From Emiliania huxleyi CCMP1516 (Eukaryota > Haptophyta > Isochrysidales > Noelaerhabdaceae), in contig NW_005194814.1 in NCBI RefSeq assembly GCF_000372725.1, positions 159,489 to 223,488 on the forward strand: 64,000 nucleotides of DNA, given 5' to 3'. The position numbers and the translations under genes were made by a program. Below the pieces are notes generated by a model that did not search any database, was not told the DNA's origin, and saw nothing but the letters and a program-made list of their open reading frames with translations. Position 1 is the stretch's first letter. Each line of letters starts with the position of its first letter. Below, in pieces: positions 10,323 to 20,833 of this stretch.

Positions 10323-11706
10323 GTGCAGGTGGCCTGTTGCAGCAGCCGCCGCATTTCGGATGTTGTCCCGGGAGTGTCGACACCCTTCGAGGCGATCAGA
10401 TGCTGGCGATCGCTGTCGCGTGCCTGGGTCTTCCGGCTCCAGTCCTCGTCGAGCCGGAACTGGCGGACAGCCGCAGCGTTCGTGATGGTGCTACTTTCAT
10501 CGACGAGGTCCTCGGCATGGCCGACGACAAACCCTGTCTGCAGCGCCTCGCTCGCAGGCGCCACCTCCGACTCAACTGTCACTTTGATTCCAGACACTCT
10601 CGAGTCTACCTCGCTCGAGTTGTGTGCCCCGCCTGGCGGTCTGACCGTTTTCAGCGAGGCAGCTCTTCACCCGAGCTGCTCATCCACTTCGGTTGGCTTT
10701 GAGGTCGCCGGTTCGGTCAGCGCTAACGGCGCCTCGACCCTCACGATGAGCGTCGGCTCGGAGCCGTGGGTGCCACTGCCAAACCTGCTCTCCAACTTCA
10801 TGATGCTGGTGCTTACGGGTGAGCCACCGCATCAAAACATCTCCCCAGACCCGTTCGCCACTGCACTTACGCACGCCTCCAACGGTCCAACCCCGCACCT
10901 CCTGGCCTCATCCCACCCCACGCTCGTGCCGCCGCGCGCTCCGCTGTCGTGCCATCGTTGCTAGAGCTACCCCACGCCCTCACAGGGGAGCTCACGCTCG
11001 ACGGCGACATCGGCGTGTCCTTCGAGCTCACCGCTCCGGCGACTTTTCCATTGGTGAGGGCCGGCGGTGACGGCGCCCGACAAGATTGTCGAGGTTGGCG
11101 CACCCGCCATGTGGATTAGCGGCGAGGACGGCTTCACGATGACAACACAGGCTAGCATCGACAGCGACGGACCACAGCACTCACTCGTGCGCGCAATCCG
11201 GGAGGCAACCCTCAATCACGGCCCCCTCCCGCCCCTCTTTCCGACTCATACGTGCTCACGCCCTCGACGTCCCTGCAGTTGCGCCCTTCAAGAACCTCCT
11301 CCCGGGCTTCACGACGCCGGAGTGCGAGGCGGACTCAGGTTCGACGGGGTAGCAACCGCCGCCCTCGCTGCCGCCGTCGCCTCCTCCGCCGTCGCCACCG
11401 CCCCCCTTGCCGCTGCCCCCGTCGCCGCCGCCGCCGTCGCCGCCGCCGCCTCCGCCGCCTAGCCCCCAACCGCCCTCACCGCCGCCGCCCTCGCCCCCCC
11501 CACCCTCGCCGTCGCCCAGCCCGCCGCCTTCGAGTCCGCCGCCACCCTCGCCGCCGCCGCCGTCGCCGCCGCCGCCCTCGCTGACCGCTGCAGCCGGGTT
11601 GGCAATGGCGATTGCCTTGAGTGTTGCCAGGGAGAGCAGGTGGCCGTTGGCACACGCGGATTACTGCGCGAAAACAGTCGAAGATCGGCGAAGAATGCCG
11701 ACGTGA
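10323..11706 (+). CDS. Possible secreted Pro-rich protein, exons unresolved
   Basis: Several stretches look coding but lie in different frames. Around 10560-10820 there is a beta-rich, Thr/Ser-rich segment (SVGFEVAGSVSANGASTLTM). Around 10960-11060 a similar stretch reads GELTLDGDIGVSFELTAP, and 11080-11190 reads GAPAMWISGEDGFTMTTQAS. A long PPSPPPP tract follows at about 11380-11580. This mix recalls pherophorin-like or other extracellular-matrix proteins of algae, but I could not join the parts with sound splice sites. It may be a decayed gene. Confidence 0.35.
11380..11582 (+). repeat. Proline-rich (PPSPPPP) coding-type repeat tract
   Basis: CCGCCG/TCGCCG units encode Pro-Pro-Ser-Pro runs on the plus strand. 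Such tracts are common as rigid spacers in algal wall proteins. The opposite strand would give Gly/Arg-rich frames, which I disregard. Confidence 0.7.
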
Positions 11707-12510
11707 CGTCCAGTGCGAGCACAACTGCGATCTGGTCGGGGACGGAGAGACAGACTCGAATATGCTGCAAGATAGACAACTTAATTAAGTGACAACTTCT
11801 CCAACCCCTTTACCTCAACGAGAGATTATATGAATCCTGCGAGGCCCAGATGGAGGTGGGCGAAAGGATCCGCTGGGGTAGTGTGTGAACGACGCGTGCG
11901 ATCGTCTATGCCTGGACCAAAGGCGAGTGCCAGGCACTTGGAGTCTTTGGCTGTTACCACCTTCGTACTCTAATCGTGGATGCAGCACGAGCAGCATGCA
12001 GGCACAGACTCAGACAGGGTCCAGCCAGTCTGAGTCTCCAGAGACTCCAGCAGCTCAACCGTGGTCCGTGTTAGTCCACTGTTCAGTCCAAGACAATGAA
12101 ATTCTTGCGTATGGGTACAAGGTTGCATGCTGATTGCTGTGCTGGCCTGCTGCAGTGTGCAGAGAATCACAAATTCAAAAAGCAAAGCTGCCGGGGCACA
12201 GTCCACAGAGGCGAGGGCACAGCCAAAATTAACGAGGCCAGCACAGAAAGAGAAAGGTGCTACGACATGTGTGTCGGGGGTGGGAAAGAGCCCGCGCCCA
12301 AAGCAACATTCCAAGTGTGACAACAGCAAGGCTACAGGAAAATCGCGGAGGAGGGGGGGGCTCGGGGGTTCCGGTTGGCGGTGTGTCTCCGCCTGGCGGG
12401 TCGCCCGAGAGGGCTCCACGCCACCGGATGCCGGGGTGCACTAAGGGGGCCGTGTTCTCGTGTCGCCGCCTCTTGGTGGCGGTGAGTCAGAACTCGGCCT
12501 CGCCCTTCGT
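11707..12510. other. Intergenic, no supported gene
   Basis: Mixed composition with short frames on both strands and no recognisable motif. A G-run sits at 12350-12360. Confidence 0.5.
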
Positions 12511-13223
12511 CTAGTTGGAGCAGCATTCCATGGTGCAGCCGCACGAGGCGCAGCGGCACGGCGGGAGTCCGGCCCACGAAGCGTCGTCGCACCCGCGCGA
12601 GCAGACGTTGTTCTCCAGGTACGTGGTGAAGCAAGCCTGCGGGTTGGCGGGGTACCTGGCGGGACAGGACGTGTTCAGTCGGCGGTTGGCGGAGCGCGGC
12701 TTCCGCGACGGTGCGGTGAATTTGAGCGCACATTACGCCGTTGCACTCGTTGTCCGGAACCGGCTCCGGCTCCGGGGTGGGCTCGGGCGGCTCGTTGGTG
12801 CAGCACTGCAAAGGGGGGGGGGGGGTGTCAGAGCGCGAGAGCGGAAGACAGGGGCGGACGTGCGGAGGGAGAGTGAGATTCGGGTCGTCACCTCCAGGGT
12901 GCAGCCGCACGAGGCGCACTTGCAGCCGGGGAGGCCATCCCAGCCGATGTCGCACCCGTAGGAGCAGACGTTGCCCGGCGCTGCCGAGTCACGGGGAGGG
13001 GCAAGGTCATGATGGCCAAGGGCGGGGAGGGACGATGGTCGGTGGGCTGGGGGGGAGCAACGGGGTGACGCGTTTAGGGCGACGTACTGTAGGTGAAGCC
13101 GCAGAGAAGCCCGGGTCCGCCGTCTGCTTCGGGCGGCGGGTAGACGACGCCGTTGCACTCGTTGGGGTTCACCGAGAACCCGGTCACGGCGACGACGAGG
13201 GACGAGAGGAGGATGCGCATCAT
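12511..13223 (-). CDS. Small secreted Cys-rich protein with two tandem repeats
   Basis: Four exons on the minus strand: 13223-13088, 12980-12892, 12805-12732 and 12655-12511, joined in frame by three GT-AG introns into 147 residues. Residues 1-17 (MMRILLSSLVVAVTGFS) form a signal peptide. Two homologous modules follow, each starting NECNGV-Y-P and ending in a cysteine knot: NVCSYGCDIGWDGLPGCK then CASCGCTLECC, and NVCSRGCDDASWAGLPPCR then CASCGCTMECC. A Pro/Glu linker (EPPEPTPEPEPVPDNE) separates them. The agreement between modules confirms the splice choices. I do not recognise the family. A secreted, disulfide-rich role (surface, defence or matrix) is inferred. The two-residue longer start (MM) is used. 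Confidence 0.8.
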
Positions 13224-13640
13224 GATTGTCTGCGGCGCGGGCGGAGCGGGGCGTGAGCCGTGGCCGGCCGGTGGCCGCGGGTCGTAAGCCGTGGCCGGCG
13301 TCCCGGCGGCCCCGCGGTATGTGTGTGTGCGCGCGCGCGCGCAGGCGTGGGCTTTCCGAGCAGCAGCGGTGAGGGTGGTTTTTGACATTGAAGGGGAGCG
13401 GCGAAGACCAACTGGGCGTGTCTCTAAGGTGCCCAAGGCCATTCATCAAAGGCGCATGAAAAGGCGGCGCCGTTTTTTTTTGGCGTCTGAGGCCGAGAGG
13501 GGCGCGGCTGCTGCCTGCTCCATGTGTGCAGAGGTCCGCAGACGCGTCCGCTTAGCGGCGCCACACCTCTGGGGCGGGTCTCAAGGTGATGAGCACTGTC
13601 CACTGATCACACACTGTTCTCTGTTGGCCGCAAGTCGACA

Positions 13641-13754
13641 ACTCTAACACTCACACGTAATTTGGGGCCTGGAGCCCTGTTCACGCGCGCGCGAGACGTG
13701 CAGACAGGGTTGCCAGGTGAGAGCGAATGGCGCGGTTCACGCCTCTCTCTCAAG
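13641..13754 (-). repeat. Dispersed ~110-bp repeat, copy 1
   Basis: Matches 51171-51291 in inverted orientation over about 110 bp, including GGGGCCTGGAGCCCTGTTCA and the GCAGACAGGGTTGCCAGG segment. Neither copy lies in a supported gene. Probably an ancient or short interspersed element; no clear ends or duplication seen. Confidence 0.7.
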
Positions 13755-13932
13755 TCGACGCGCTTGGGGCAACGGCCACAATAATGCCAATGTGGCGCTC
13801 CACAGCCTCCCAGCGCCAACCGCACCCCGCGGCGCCCTCTCCCGCGGCCCCCTGCCTGTGTGAAAAGAAAACTCGAAACACGCCTGTGGCGGACTACTTT
13901 AGACATCGACAAAGACGCGTGGTGTGCATTCC

Positions 13933-15549
13933 TCAAGAGTCGAACATCCTCAGCCCGCTCCCGACGTCCTTGGCTGGGAACGGGTTCGCCTTAGCGAGCG
14001 GTTGCACCGCGGCGCTGGCCGCGTCGAGCCGCGCGACGTCGGCCGCGTCGAGCCTCCACGAGAGCGCGCCCAAGTTATCCTTGAGCTGCCTCAGGTTGCG
14101 CGCGCCCGGGATGGGAATCGTCCCCTTGGCGACACACCAGTTGATGGCCACCTGCGAAAGGGTGGCGCCGCCGCAAGAGGAGAGTCGCCTAGTGGAGCTG
14201 CTGCTACCACTACGGCACGGGCGGCCGCCTGGGAGGGGGTGGCGCCGTGCTTCTCCGCCGTCTTCGCGACTGCGTCGACCAGGCCAGCGGCGGTCTCGGG
14301 CTGGCCGTTGAAGAAGGCCTACCCGAGCCGAGCCGAGATGAGTCGAGCTTGCCCGAGATGTCCCGAGGGAGGGCGGAGGACGGCCTTGGCCAGCTCCGCG
14401 CGCGGTCCCTCGGGCAGCTGTTCGGCCGAGTACTTGCCGCTCAGCAATCCGAGGCCGATGGGCGAGTAGGCGAGCACCTGGCGGGGGCAGCGGGGCAAGA
14501 GGCATCCGGGGTCGACGGAGGAAGCCGCCTCTAGTCCCACTATAGGGCGCGCGCCTTGACGCCGAGCTGGTCGCACTTGCGCTTCAGCCCGTTCGAGTTT
14601 GCGAAGGGGTAGAGCAGCGAGTACTGGATCTGGTTCGAGTAGAGGGGGATGCCTCTCCTCCCGAGCGACGTCGAGACCGCCTCGACTGCGTCGGCGCCTG
14701 AGGCGACACTCGTGGACGCGTCATGGACGCGTCGTGGACGGTGTCATGTGCCGCGTCGGCGCCGTAGTTTGAGACGCCAACCGCCTGGACGAGGCCGCGC
14801 TCGTAGCAGTCTCCGAGGCCGTCCCAATACGCCTACGAGGCAACGTGCGAGACGCGTCCGAGCATGTTCCCCGAGGAGCAGCAAACTCGGAGGCCGTTTC
14901 CGCGCGCCTCGTTGGCCCACGCGTTGGGAAAGTGAATCTGATACAGCTCCATCGAGCTCCTGCCCATGCGCCGCAGCGAGGCCTCGCACGCCTGGACGAC
15001 GTCCTCGCGCCTAGTAGGGAGCATCCGAGGAGAGGCTCCGAGAAGGTTGTCGCCGACGAGTGCGCCTCGATGGCATCTCTCGCGCCTGGTCTTCCACGGC
15101 AGCGCCGCAAACTTGGAGGCAACCTTGACTCGCTTTCCCGACCTGCGCTCAAAGTCGCCGATCAGCATCTCGGACCGTCCGAGCCCGTACAGTTCAGCGG
15201 TGTCCAGAAACGCGTCGGGCTGCGAGGCATAGTACTCGAAGAGCTCCTCCAGTTCAAAGTCGAACTTGGCATCATACTTCCAAAAGAGCGAATCGCCCCA
15301 CGCCCATGCACCGATGCCCATCGCCGGCAGGACTAGAGGTGGAGCTGCGGCGGCGGCGACGGGAGCTGCGGCGACGGTGGCGGCGGACGGACCAGAATCT
15401 CTCGGCACAGCCAACGCTTGCGCACCGGCGCCAGCGCCGGTCGTGGCCGCCAGTGCGCCCGCCGCGAGGCTCGCGCCCTGTAACGCGGACCGGCGGCTGA
15501 CGTCCAGAGTGGCCGGTGCGAGGGCCGCGAGCAGAGGCGGGAGGAACAT
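13933..15549 (-). CDS. Plastid-type aldo/keto reductase
   Basis: Seven exons rebuilt on the minus strand: 15549-15086, 15010-14908, 14832-14763, 14697-14555, 14477-14385, 14318-14229 and 14151-13933, giving 393 residues in one frame. All six introns read as GC-AG. The body follows plant-type plastid aldo/keto reductases step for step: GIGAWAWGD, DTAELYG (catalytic Asp/Tyr), KFAALPW, SSMELYQIHFPN, AVGVSNYGA, SNQIQYSLLY, LAYSPIGLG, AINWCVAKGTIPIPGA (NADPH pocket). The first ~60 residues form a presequence with a hydrophobic start and an SRRSALQG motif before a second hydrophobic stretch, suggesting plastid and perhaps thylakoid routing. Introns 1 and 3 are flanked by 9- and 11-bp direct repeats. 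The substrate is unknown; small aldehydes or pyridoxal are possible for the family. Confidence 0.9.
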
Positions 15550-15654
15550 GTCGGATCAGTCGGCAACGTGACCCCCGCGTGCGAGCAGTGGCCCAAACTG
15601 TCGCAACGTGACTGAAGTTCCGAGGAACCTTGCCCCTTTCCTCCCGCTGTGATC

Positions 15655-15864
15655 CTGTGTCAATACAACGACAGCAGCAACGACAGCTGGTGACAGCTGT
15701 GACAGCTGGTGACAGCTGGTGACAGCCACAGCTGCCAGGGAGCAGGGAGGAGTGAAACGCACCCAAGAACAGTGACAGCCATAGTGACAGTGCCAGTGAA
15801 GCCAGTGAACGCCAGCGACAGGCGGTCGGTGACAATGTCAGCGCGGGACCCTGCGAGTGAGTGA

Positions 15865-15903
<39 letters not shown>

Positions 15904-15930
15904 CGAGGCAGCGCCAGCGCCACAGTGAGG
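15655..15930. repeat. GACAGC/GTGACAGCTG tandem repeats
   Basis: Units of GACAGC, GTGACAGCTG and AGCGACAGCGAC recur through this interval. Similar units return at 16625-16740, 17490-17540 and, as CTGTC, inside the element at 49751-50745. No gene. Confidence 0.75.
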
Positions 15931-15994
15931 CAGCCATAGCCCTAGTGACAGGCACCAGCGAAGGGGCCCAACCGCCCACCCACCCATCTGTGCA

Positions 15995-16408
15995 TTACAC
16001 CCCATGCGCCATTGGACTAAAATAAGTAAGACACCGGTGCGCGTGGATGTAGCTCTCAGCGCTTGATGCACAGCAGCGTTTGTACGCGGTCTCACACGTT
16101 TTGCAAAACTCCTGCTCCTCTACCTCAGAATTTCTCTGTGTAGGGCGAGCCTGCTTTCTTATAGCAGAGCCGAGCTCTCTACATGAGAGTTCCTGATCAA
16201 CGCCAATAGAATTTTGTGGCTCGGCAATGGCCAAGAGGTTCAATACCCGAGGTGTGTTGCTCAATGCTCTGCGCGTTTGCTTGCGATCGAGTTTGTTGCG
16301 ATCGTGGATTTCAAGGTCCCAATCCTCGCGGTTGATGATTGACGCCGTTCGCTCGCGTGAGATTTTTGAGCGGCAGATGAACCAGCGCTGGAGCCCATCA
16401 CGGCACAT
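15995..16408 (-). CDS. Unrecognised 137-residue frame, possible fragment
   Basis: Lower GC than its neighbours, with a non-repetitive charged sequence (CRDGLQRWFICRSKISRER near the start) and a CKTCETAYKRCC cysteine cluster near residues 104-115. The cluster and composition suggest a real protein piece, perhaps from a mobile element, but I cannot name it and see no joining exons. Confidence 0.3.
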   Translation of the reverse strand: MCRDGLQRWFICRSKISRERTASIINREDWDLEIHDRNKLDRKQTRRALSNTPRVLNLLAIAEPQNSIGVDQELSCRELGSAIRKQARPTQRNSEVEEQEFCKTCETAYKRCCASSAESYIHAHRCLTYFSPMAHGV

Positions 16409-16624
16409 GCTGGAGGAAGGAGGGCAAGGGTTTTGCAGATTCTGTGACTCACGCCCGCTGCTGCTGACGGTGCGTGGCTACTGTTGAGAGGGTTTCTCAT
16501 GTGGCGTCGGGCGTGCGAGTGAGCGGTCGCGCGCGCGTGCGTGGTATATCTTGAGTGTCCTGTCTCTCTCGTTAGTGGCACCACATCCCATTGTGACACT
16601 CGTCCTGCGGGGGTGCTCATGACA

Positions 16625-16740
16625 CCTGAGAGACAGTAGCAATGACAGCAGCAATGACAGCAGCAACGACAGCAGCAACGACAGCAGCAACGACAGCAGC
16701 AACGACAGCGATGACAGCTGGTGACAGCTGGTGACAGGTA
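16625..16740. repeat. GACAGCAGCAA satellite
   Basis: Tandem GACAGCAGCAACGACAGC-type units. The ends carry an inverted octamer (TGACACCT near 16620, AGGTGTCA near 16740), so it might be a small element, but no target duplication is clear. Confidence 0.65.
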
Positions 16741-17695
16741 GGTGTCACTGTCGTGTATCGCGCGCCTTGCGGGGGGGGCGCGGAAAAGAGGAACCTCTTA
16801 GCGCCCTCGCCATGGTGCTGCAAGCAGCGCCGGGCGACGACGACTTACCGCCTCCCGGTCCCCCTCGGCACACCTCCGCTGCTCAATGTTTGACGACTCG
16901 AACCCGTGAAGCTTCCCCGCGCGCGGGTTACCCCGCACACGGGTCAGCCTGCCAGCCACAAATCCACGCAAGCGTGGTCCGCGCGCATGGCATACAGGCG
17001 TCCGCCAGACAGCGCAGAGGCTAGGCGACCGGGGAAGGACTAGCTCAAGGGCAACACAGCGTCACCAGCCGTTGGCGCGCAGAACGAGTCAGCGGCCCCC
17101 GGTTGGGACGAGTGCGCGACGCGGACGAACCGCTCAATGTGGCCGGCAGCTCGCGCTGCCGGCGGGGTTGGTTGGGGAGAACCGGCACGGGGAAGGCCGG
17201 CCTCCCCGAAAGGGGATGCCGCAGGTCGCACCTCATATTCACTGTTTGCAACCTCGCCGTGTAGATATTTGAATATCTTGGTGACACGTGTGTTACAGAC
17301 AGGGGCTGGGACCCACCCATGAGAGCGCCGGCCATTGTACTTGTTCACCATTCTCAACCCATTTTGCCTCATGGAGCCAGTCGAACCCCGGTCCCAACGA
17401 GATTCGAACTGGCAGCCACTCGACGACTTGATGGGTCGCAGTCTCGAACTGCATGTGAGCGCTTGTCGCTGTCGTTTGTTTGCTTCATGACAGCTCCCAG
17501 CTGTCGTGACAGCGGCTAACGGTCGTGACAGCGGCTAACCGTCATGACGTGAAATTTCCATAGTCTCTGAGCTCTGTGTCTTGCTTTCCAACATACGTAC
17601 ACGTGAAAAAAACAAATATTCGGGCCAGATCGCCCCTGATCGGCAGTTATCAGGTCGGCCCGGCGCGGACTTGCTGGGCACCCTCTGCCTGGTTA
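16741..17695. other. Intergenic, possible 5' region of the sterol-desaturase-type gene
   Basis: No supported gene. A short stretch at 17560-17595 (GAGCTCTGTGTCTTGCTTTCC) matches one arm of the foldback family at 33262-33373 and 61861-61920. Sequences such as GATTCGAACTGG around 17400 resemble a tRNA T-arm but no full cloverleaf could be drawn. Confidence 0.45.
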
Positions 17696-19219
17696 ATGTT
17701 GCCCTTGCTCGCGATCGCGCACCAGACATTTGTGCCCTCCCCGACCGTGCGTGCGCACGCGCCGGCCGCCTTGCGCGCGCCGGTGCGCTCTATTCTCGTG
17801 CCGGCGACTCCGGCCGCGGCTCCGCTTCTCACTCGTGGACTCCAAGCCATGCATGTGAGTGTCGCCGCTGGTGCGTTGCTGGCGCCAGCGGTGGCCGACG
17901 GCTTCGCGGCCGCGGCGTGGGGCCTCTTCGACTCATGCGCCTTCACGCACGACCGCATGTTTGAGGCCTCGCTCGCGGTGAGCTGCTTTGTGGCCTTTAT
18001 CCTCTTCTTCGAGAGCATACACTTGGTGGTCGACCCGCGTGTGTACCGGCTCGACGGGGCGGCGCCGAAGCGGCCTCTCCGCGGCTTCACCACACAGTGG
18101 TGGAAGACGGTCGTGCCCGCCTTGACGTACCTCGGATCGATCTACGTCTACCACGAGCTCAGCCTCGGCCAGCTGCTGTGCGGCTCCTCCTCCGACGCAC
18201 ATCTCCGGGCGCGAGCCTCGCCCGGAGGTGACCCGAGACGCGACCCGAGGTAGGTACGGGCCTCCTCCCGCCGACGTGCTCGCGCACGGCCCCGGCGTGC
18301 CGACGTGGGGCAGGGTCGTCACCGAGCTCTCTCTCGGCGTCTTTCTGTACGACGCGCTCTTCTACCCCTTCCACCTCTCCTTCCACAAGCTGCGAGCGCG
18401 CCGCTGGCGCAAGATGCACGCGCGCCACCACGTGTGGGGCTCCACCGAGGCGGCGGCGCACAACGCCGTCGAGACGGTGCATCACTCGCACCTCGCCGCG
18501 GCTCGGCACCGTCCCGGAACCTTCCCCGAACCTTCCCCGGCCCTTCCCCGGCCCTTCCCCGCAGGTGCAGAACTCGTACCTGGACGCGGGCGTGCAGGTG
18601 TTCATCAACATCTTCGTGCAGCACCTCTCTCCCTGGGGCTTCAAGCACCCACTCTCGCGCGCGCTGCACAACGTGATTGGTGGTCTACCTCCTGTGCGAG
18701 TCACCCACCCTCCCCTGGACCGGAGGAGTCCCCCTGTAGGTGATGGTGGTCTACCTCCTGTGCGAGTCCCACTCCGGCTACGACCTGCCCTTCATGTCGC
18801 ACCGCCTCTTCCCGGGCCTCTTCGGCGGGCCCGTGGCGCACGAGCAGCACCACCAGCAAGGCGGCGGCTGCAGACCGCCTCACACCAAGCACCAGACACC
18901 ACTCGCCAGACAGCACGCAGCACCACAGCAGCAACCGCAGCAGCCGCAGCAGCTGCGACTGCGGCGCGGTGTCACTGCGTCCGGTCTGCTGCACAGGCAA
19001 CGTCAACTTCCACCAGTTCTTCCTCTGGGCCGACCGGATCCTCGGCCACACCCCCACCGCCGAGCAGAACCGAAAGCACCGCGAGGCGCCGAGTACTCTC
19101 CCGTCCCGCTTCCCTCGACCTTCCCTCACCTCGCGCTCTCCCCGCAGGCGCTGGCTGCCGTCGGTGCTGCGCAGGACTCTGCGCGCCAGCAGCAGGCTGC
19201 TGCAGAGGTTGTGCGTTAG
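17696..19219 (+). CDS. Sterol desaturase / fatty acid hydroxylase superfamily protein
   Basis: Six exons rebuilt: 17696-18177, 18254-18476, 18565-18672, 18740-18860, 18997-19085, 19148-19219, giving 364 residues. Introns 1-3 are GT-AG, 4-5 GC-AG. The non-haem di-iron histidine boxes are present: HLSFH, HARHH, then HEQHHQQGNVNFHQFF. Hydrophobic segments (FEASLAVSCFVAFILFF, VVPALTYLGSIYVY, ELSLGVFLYDALFYPF, FINIFVQHLSPWG) fit an ER-membrane oxidase acting on sterols or fatty acyl chains. The first ~65 residues are an Ala/Pro-rich leader, possibly targeting. The intron between exons 3 and 4 begins with an almost exact copy of the first ~31 bp of exon 4; introns 1 and 2 show shorter copies. The exact substrate cannot be told from sequence. 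Confidence 0.88.
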
Positions 19220-19515
19220 CAGCGCTCCCGTAGGCCCGGAACGGCGGAGTAGCTCGAGGAGTAGCAGTCCACTGTGCATGCATGCATGTTGCAATCGTGC
19301 TCCCTGGCATGCATGACTGGTTGTTCGGCCCGACCCCACACTACCGCATGGTGTTGCTGCATGCGCGACGCGGGCAGTACCCCCGAAGTACACGTCGGTG
19401 TCGCATGTCGGTGACCGGACACTACGTTGATCGACCCGCACGTGGAGCGTGGCGTGGCGGACCGGGTCCGGGGAGAGCGGAGCGAGAGCTCCCTCTCTAC
19501 CCCTTGTCCCCACTC

Positions 19516-19700
19516 AAGGTTATGGGAGCGGCCATAACAGGTGTTATGGCTGTTATGGCTGGCTGCTCATAACACCCCATAACACCTCATAACACCTCAT
19601 AACACCTCCATCGCTGTTATGGCTGTTAGAGGTATGCCCACCCTACCATAACACCTCATAACACCTCATAACACCTCATAACACCTCATAACACCTCATA
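19516..19700. repeat. CATAACACCT 10-bp satellite
   Basis: Two blocks of CATAACACCT units (about 19565-19612 and 19650-19700) separated by GTTATGGCTGTTATGG in the opposite sense. Related GTTATGG sequence recurs at 20140-20230, so both may be ends of one repeat-rich element of about 0.7 kb, although no target duplication was found. Confidence 0.75.
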
Positions 19701-20170
19701 GCACTCCAAGTACTCCAAGTGCCCCTCGCACGACACTGGCACGGGACTGGCGCGCACGGAGCTTTAACTACTAAAAGCGGGAGCAGCCAGCTTCCACTTT
19801 TTAGAAACCTCTCGAGACATGAGTGGAAAAAGGAAAGAAAAAGGACGTGAGTTAAATTGCGGGAAAGACATAGAAAGACATACAAGTTAAAAATGGAGGG
19901 AAGCGTGCAGAGCTGCAGAGGCAGTACGAGTTAGAAACGGGAAGCAAATTGCGTGGGGGGGGGGGGGGGCGGGTGGTCTTGATTGAGCAATCTGAAGCCA
20001 TCGCTCAGCCTCAGGAGGCAGGTTGATGTTATTGAATTTAACTTGAGGGCAAAAGAGAAAATATTTGGCGATCGATGCCGAACCTACCTCGCGCGAGGCG
20101 AAAATTCCAGCGGCGAGCAGTCCGGCGTGGCCTCTCGGGCCATAACACCGTGGACCCGGGACGGCCCTCC

Positions 20171-20204
20171 CATAGCAGCCCATAACATGTTATGGGCTGC
20201 TATG
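20171..20204. repeat. Perfect 34-bp palindrome
   Basis: CATAGCAGCCCATAACA followed directly by its exact complement. It would form a 17-bp hairpin and shares the CATAACA word with the satellite upstream. Confidence 0.85.
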
Positions 20205-20506
20205 CCCAGAGAGCCATAACACCATAACAATAACTGCGCCTGGGGACAATTTACCCCTCTCTCTACCCGTATGTGAGACGCGCGCAGGGCGCGCGCCGCC
20301 GCGCGAGATAAATATTCACAGAAATTTTAGGCATACAGATATACACCGCGTTATAGCGGATAGCGCATAGGCCATAGCGGTTAGCGCGCAAGCTGCGCCA
20401 TCCAGCGGTGACCAGGACGCAGCCACACGCAGGAGGAGACAGGAGTGTCATGTGGCTGCTGTACTACCCCTTTACCACGCCCTCTCGACGCGAGGAGAGC
20501 ACGCGA

Positions 20507-20621
<115 letters not shown>

Positions 20622-20833
20622 ATGTTCTTTCGCTCCAATCAAATGTAATCAGTCTTCCCCGAGAAGCACTATCTTAAGATTGAGCAATACCCACCACAAA
20701 ATTCTCACCTGCAGAGTCGCAGGGTCCGGTCGGAAATTAAAGTCAGAGTAGTGTGATATACTACACACCGCTCTGAGACCTCTATGCTCTAACACGTGGT
20801 GCACGACACGCGTCTCTCAGTCACAGTCTCACG

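Noticed and set aside
17340-17480. Possible tRNA on the minus strand (GTTCGAATCTC)
   Set aside because: Only a T-loop-like word; other arms do not pair at normal spacing.
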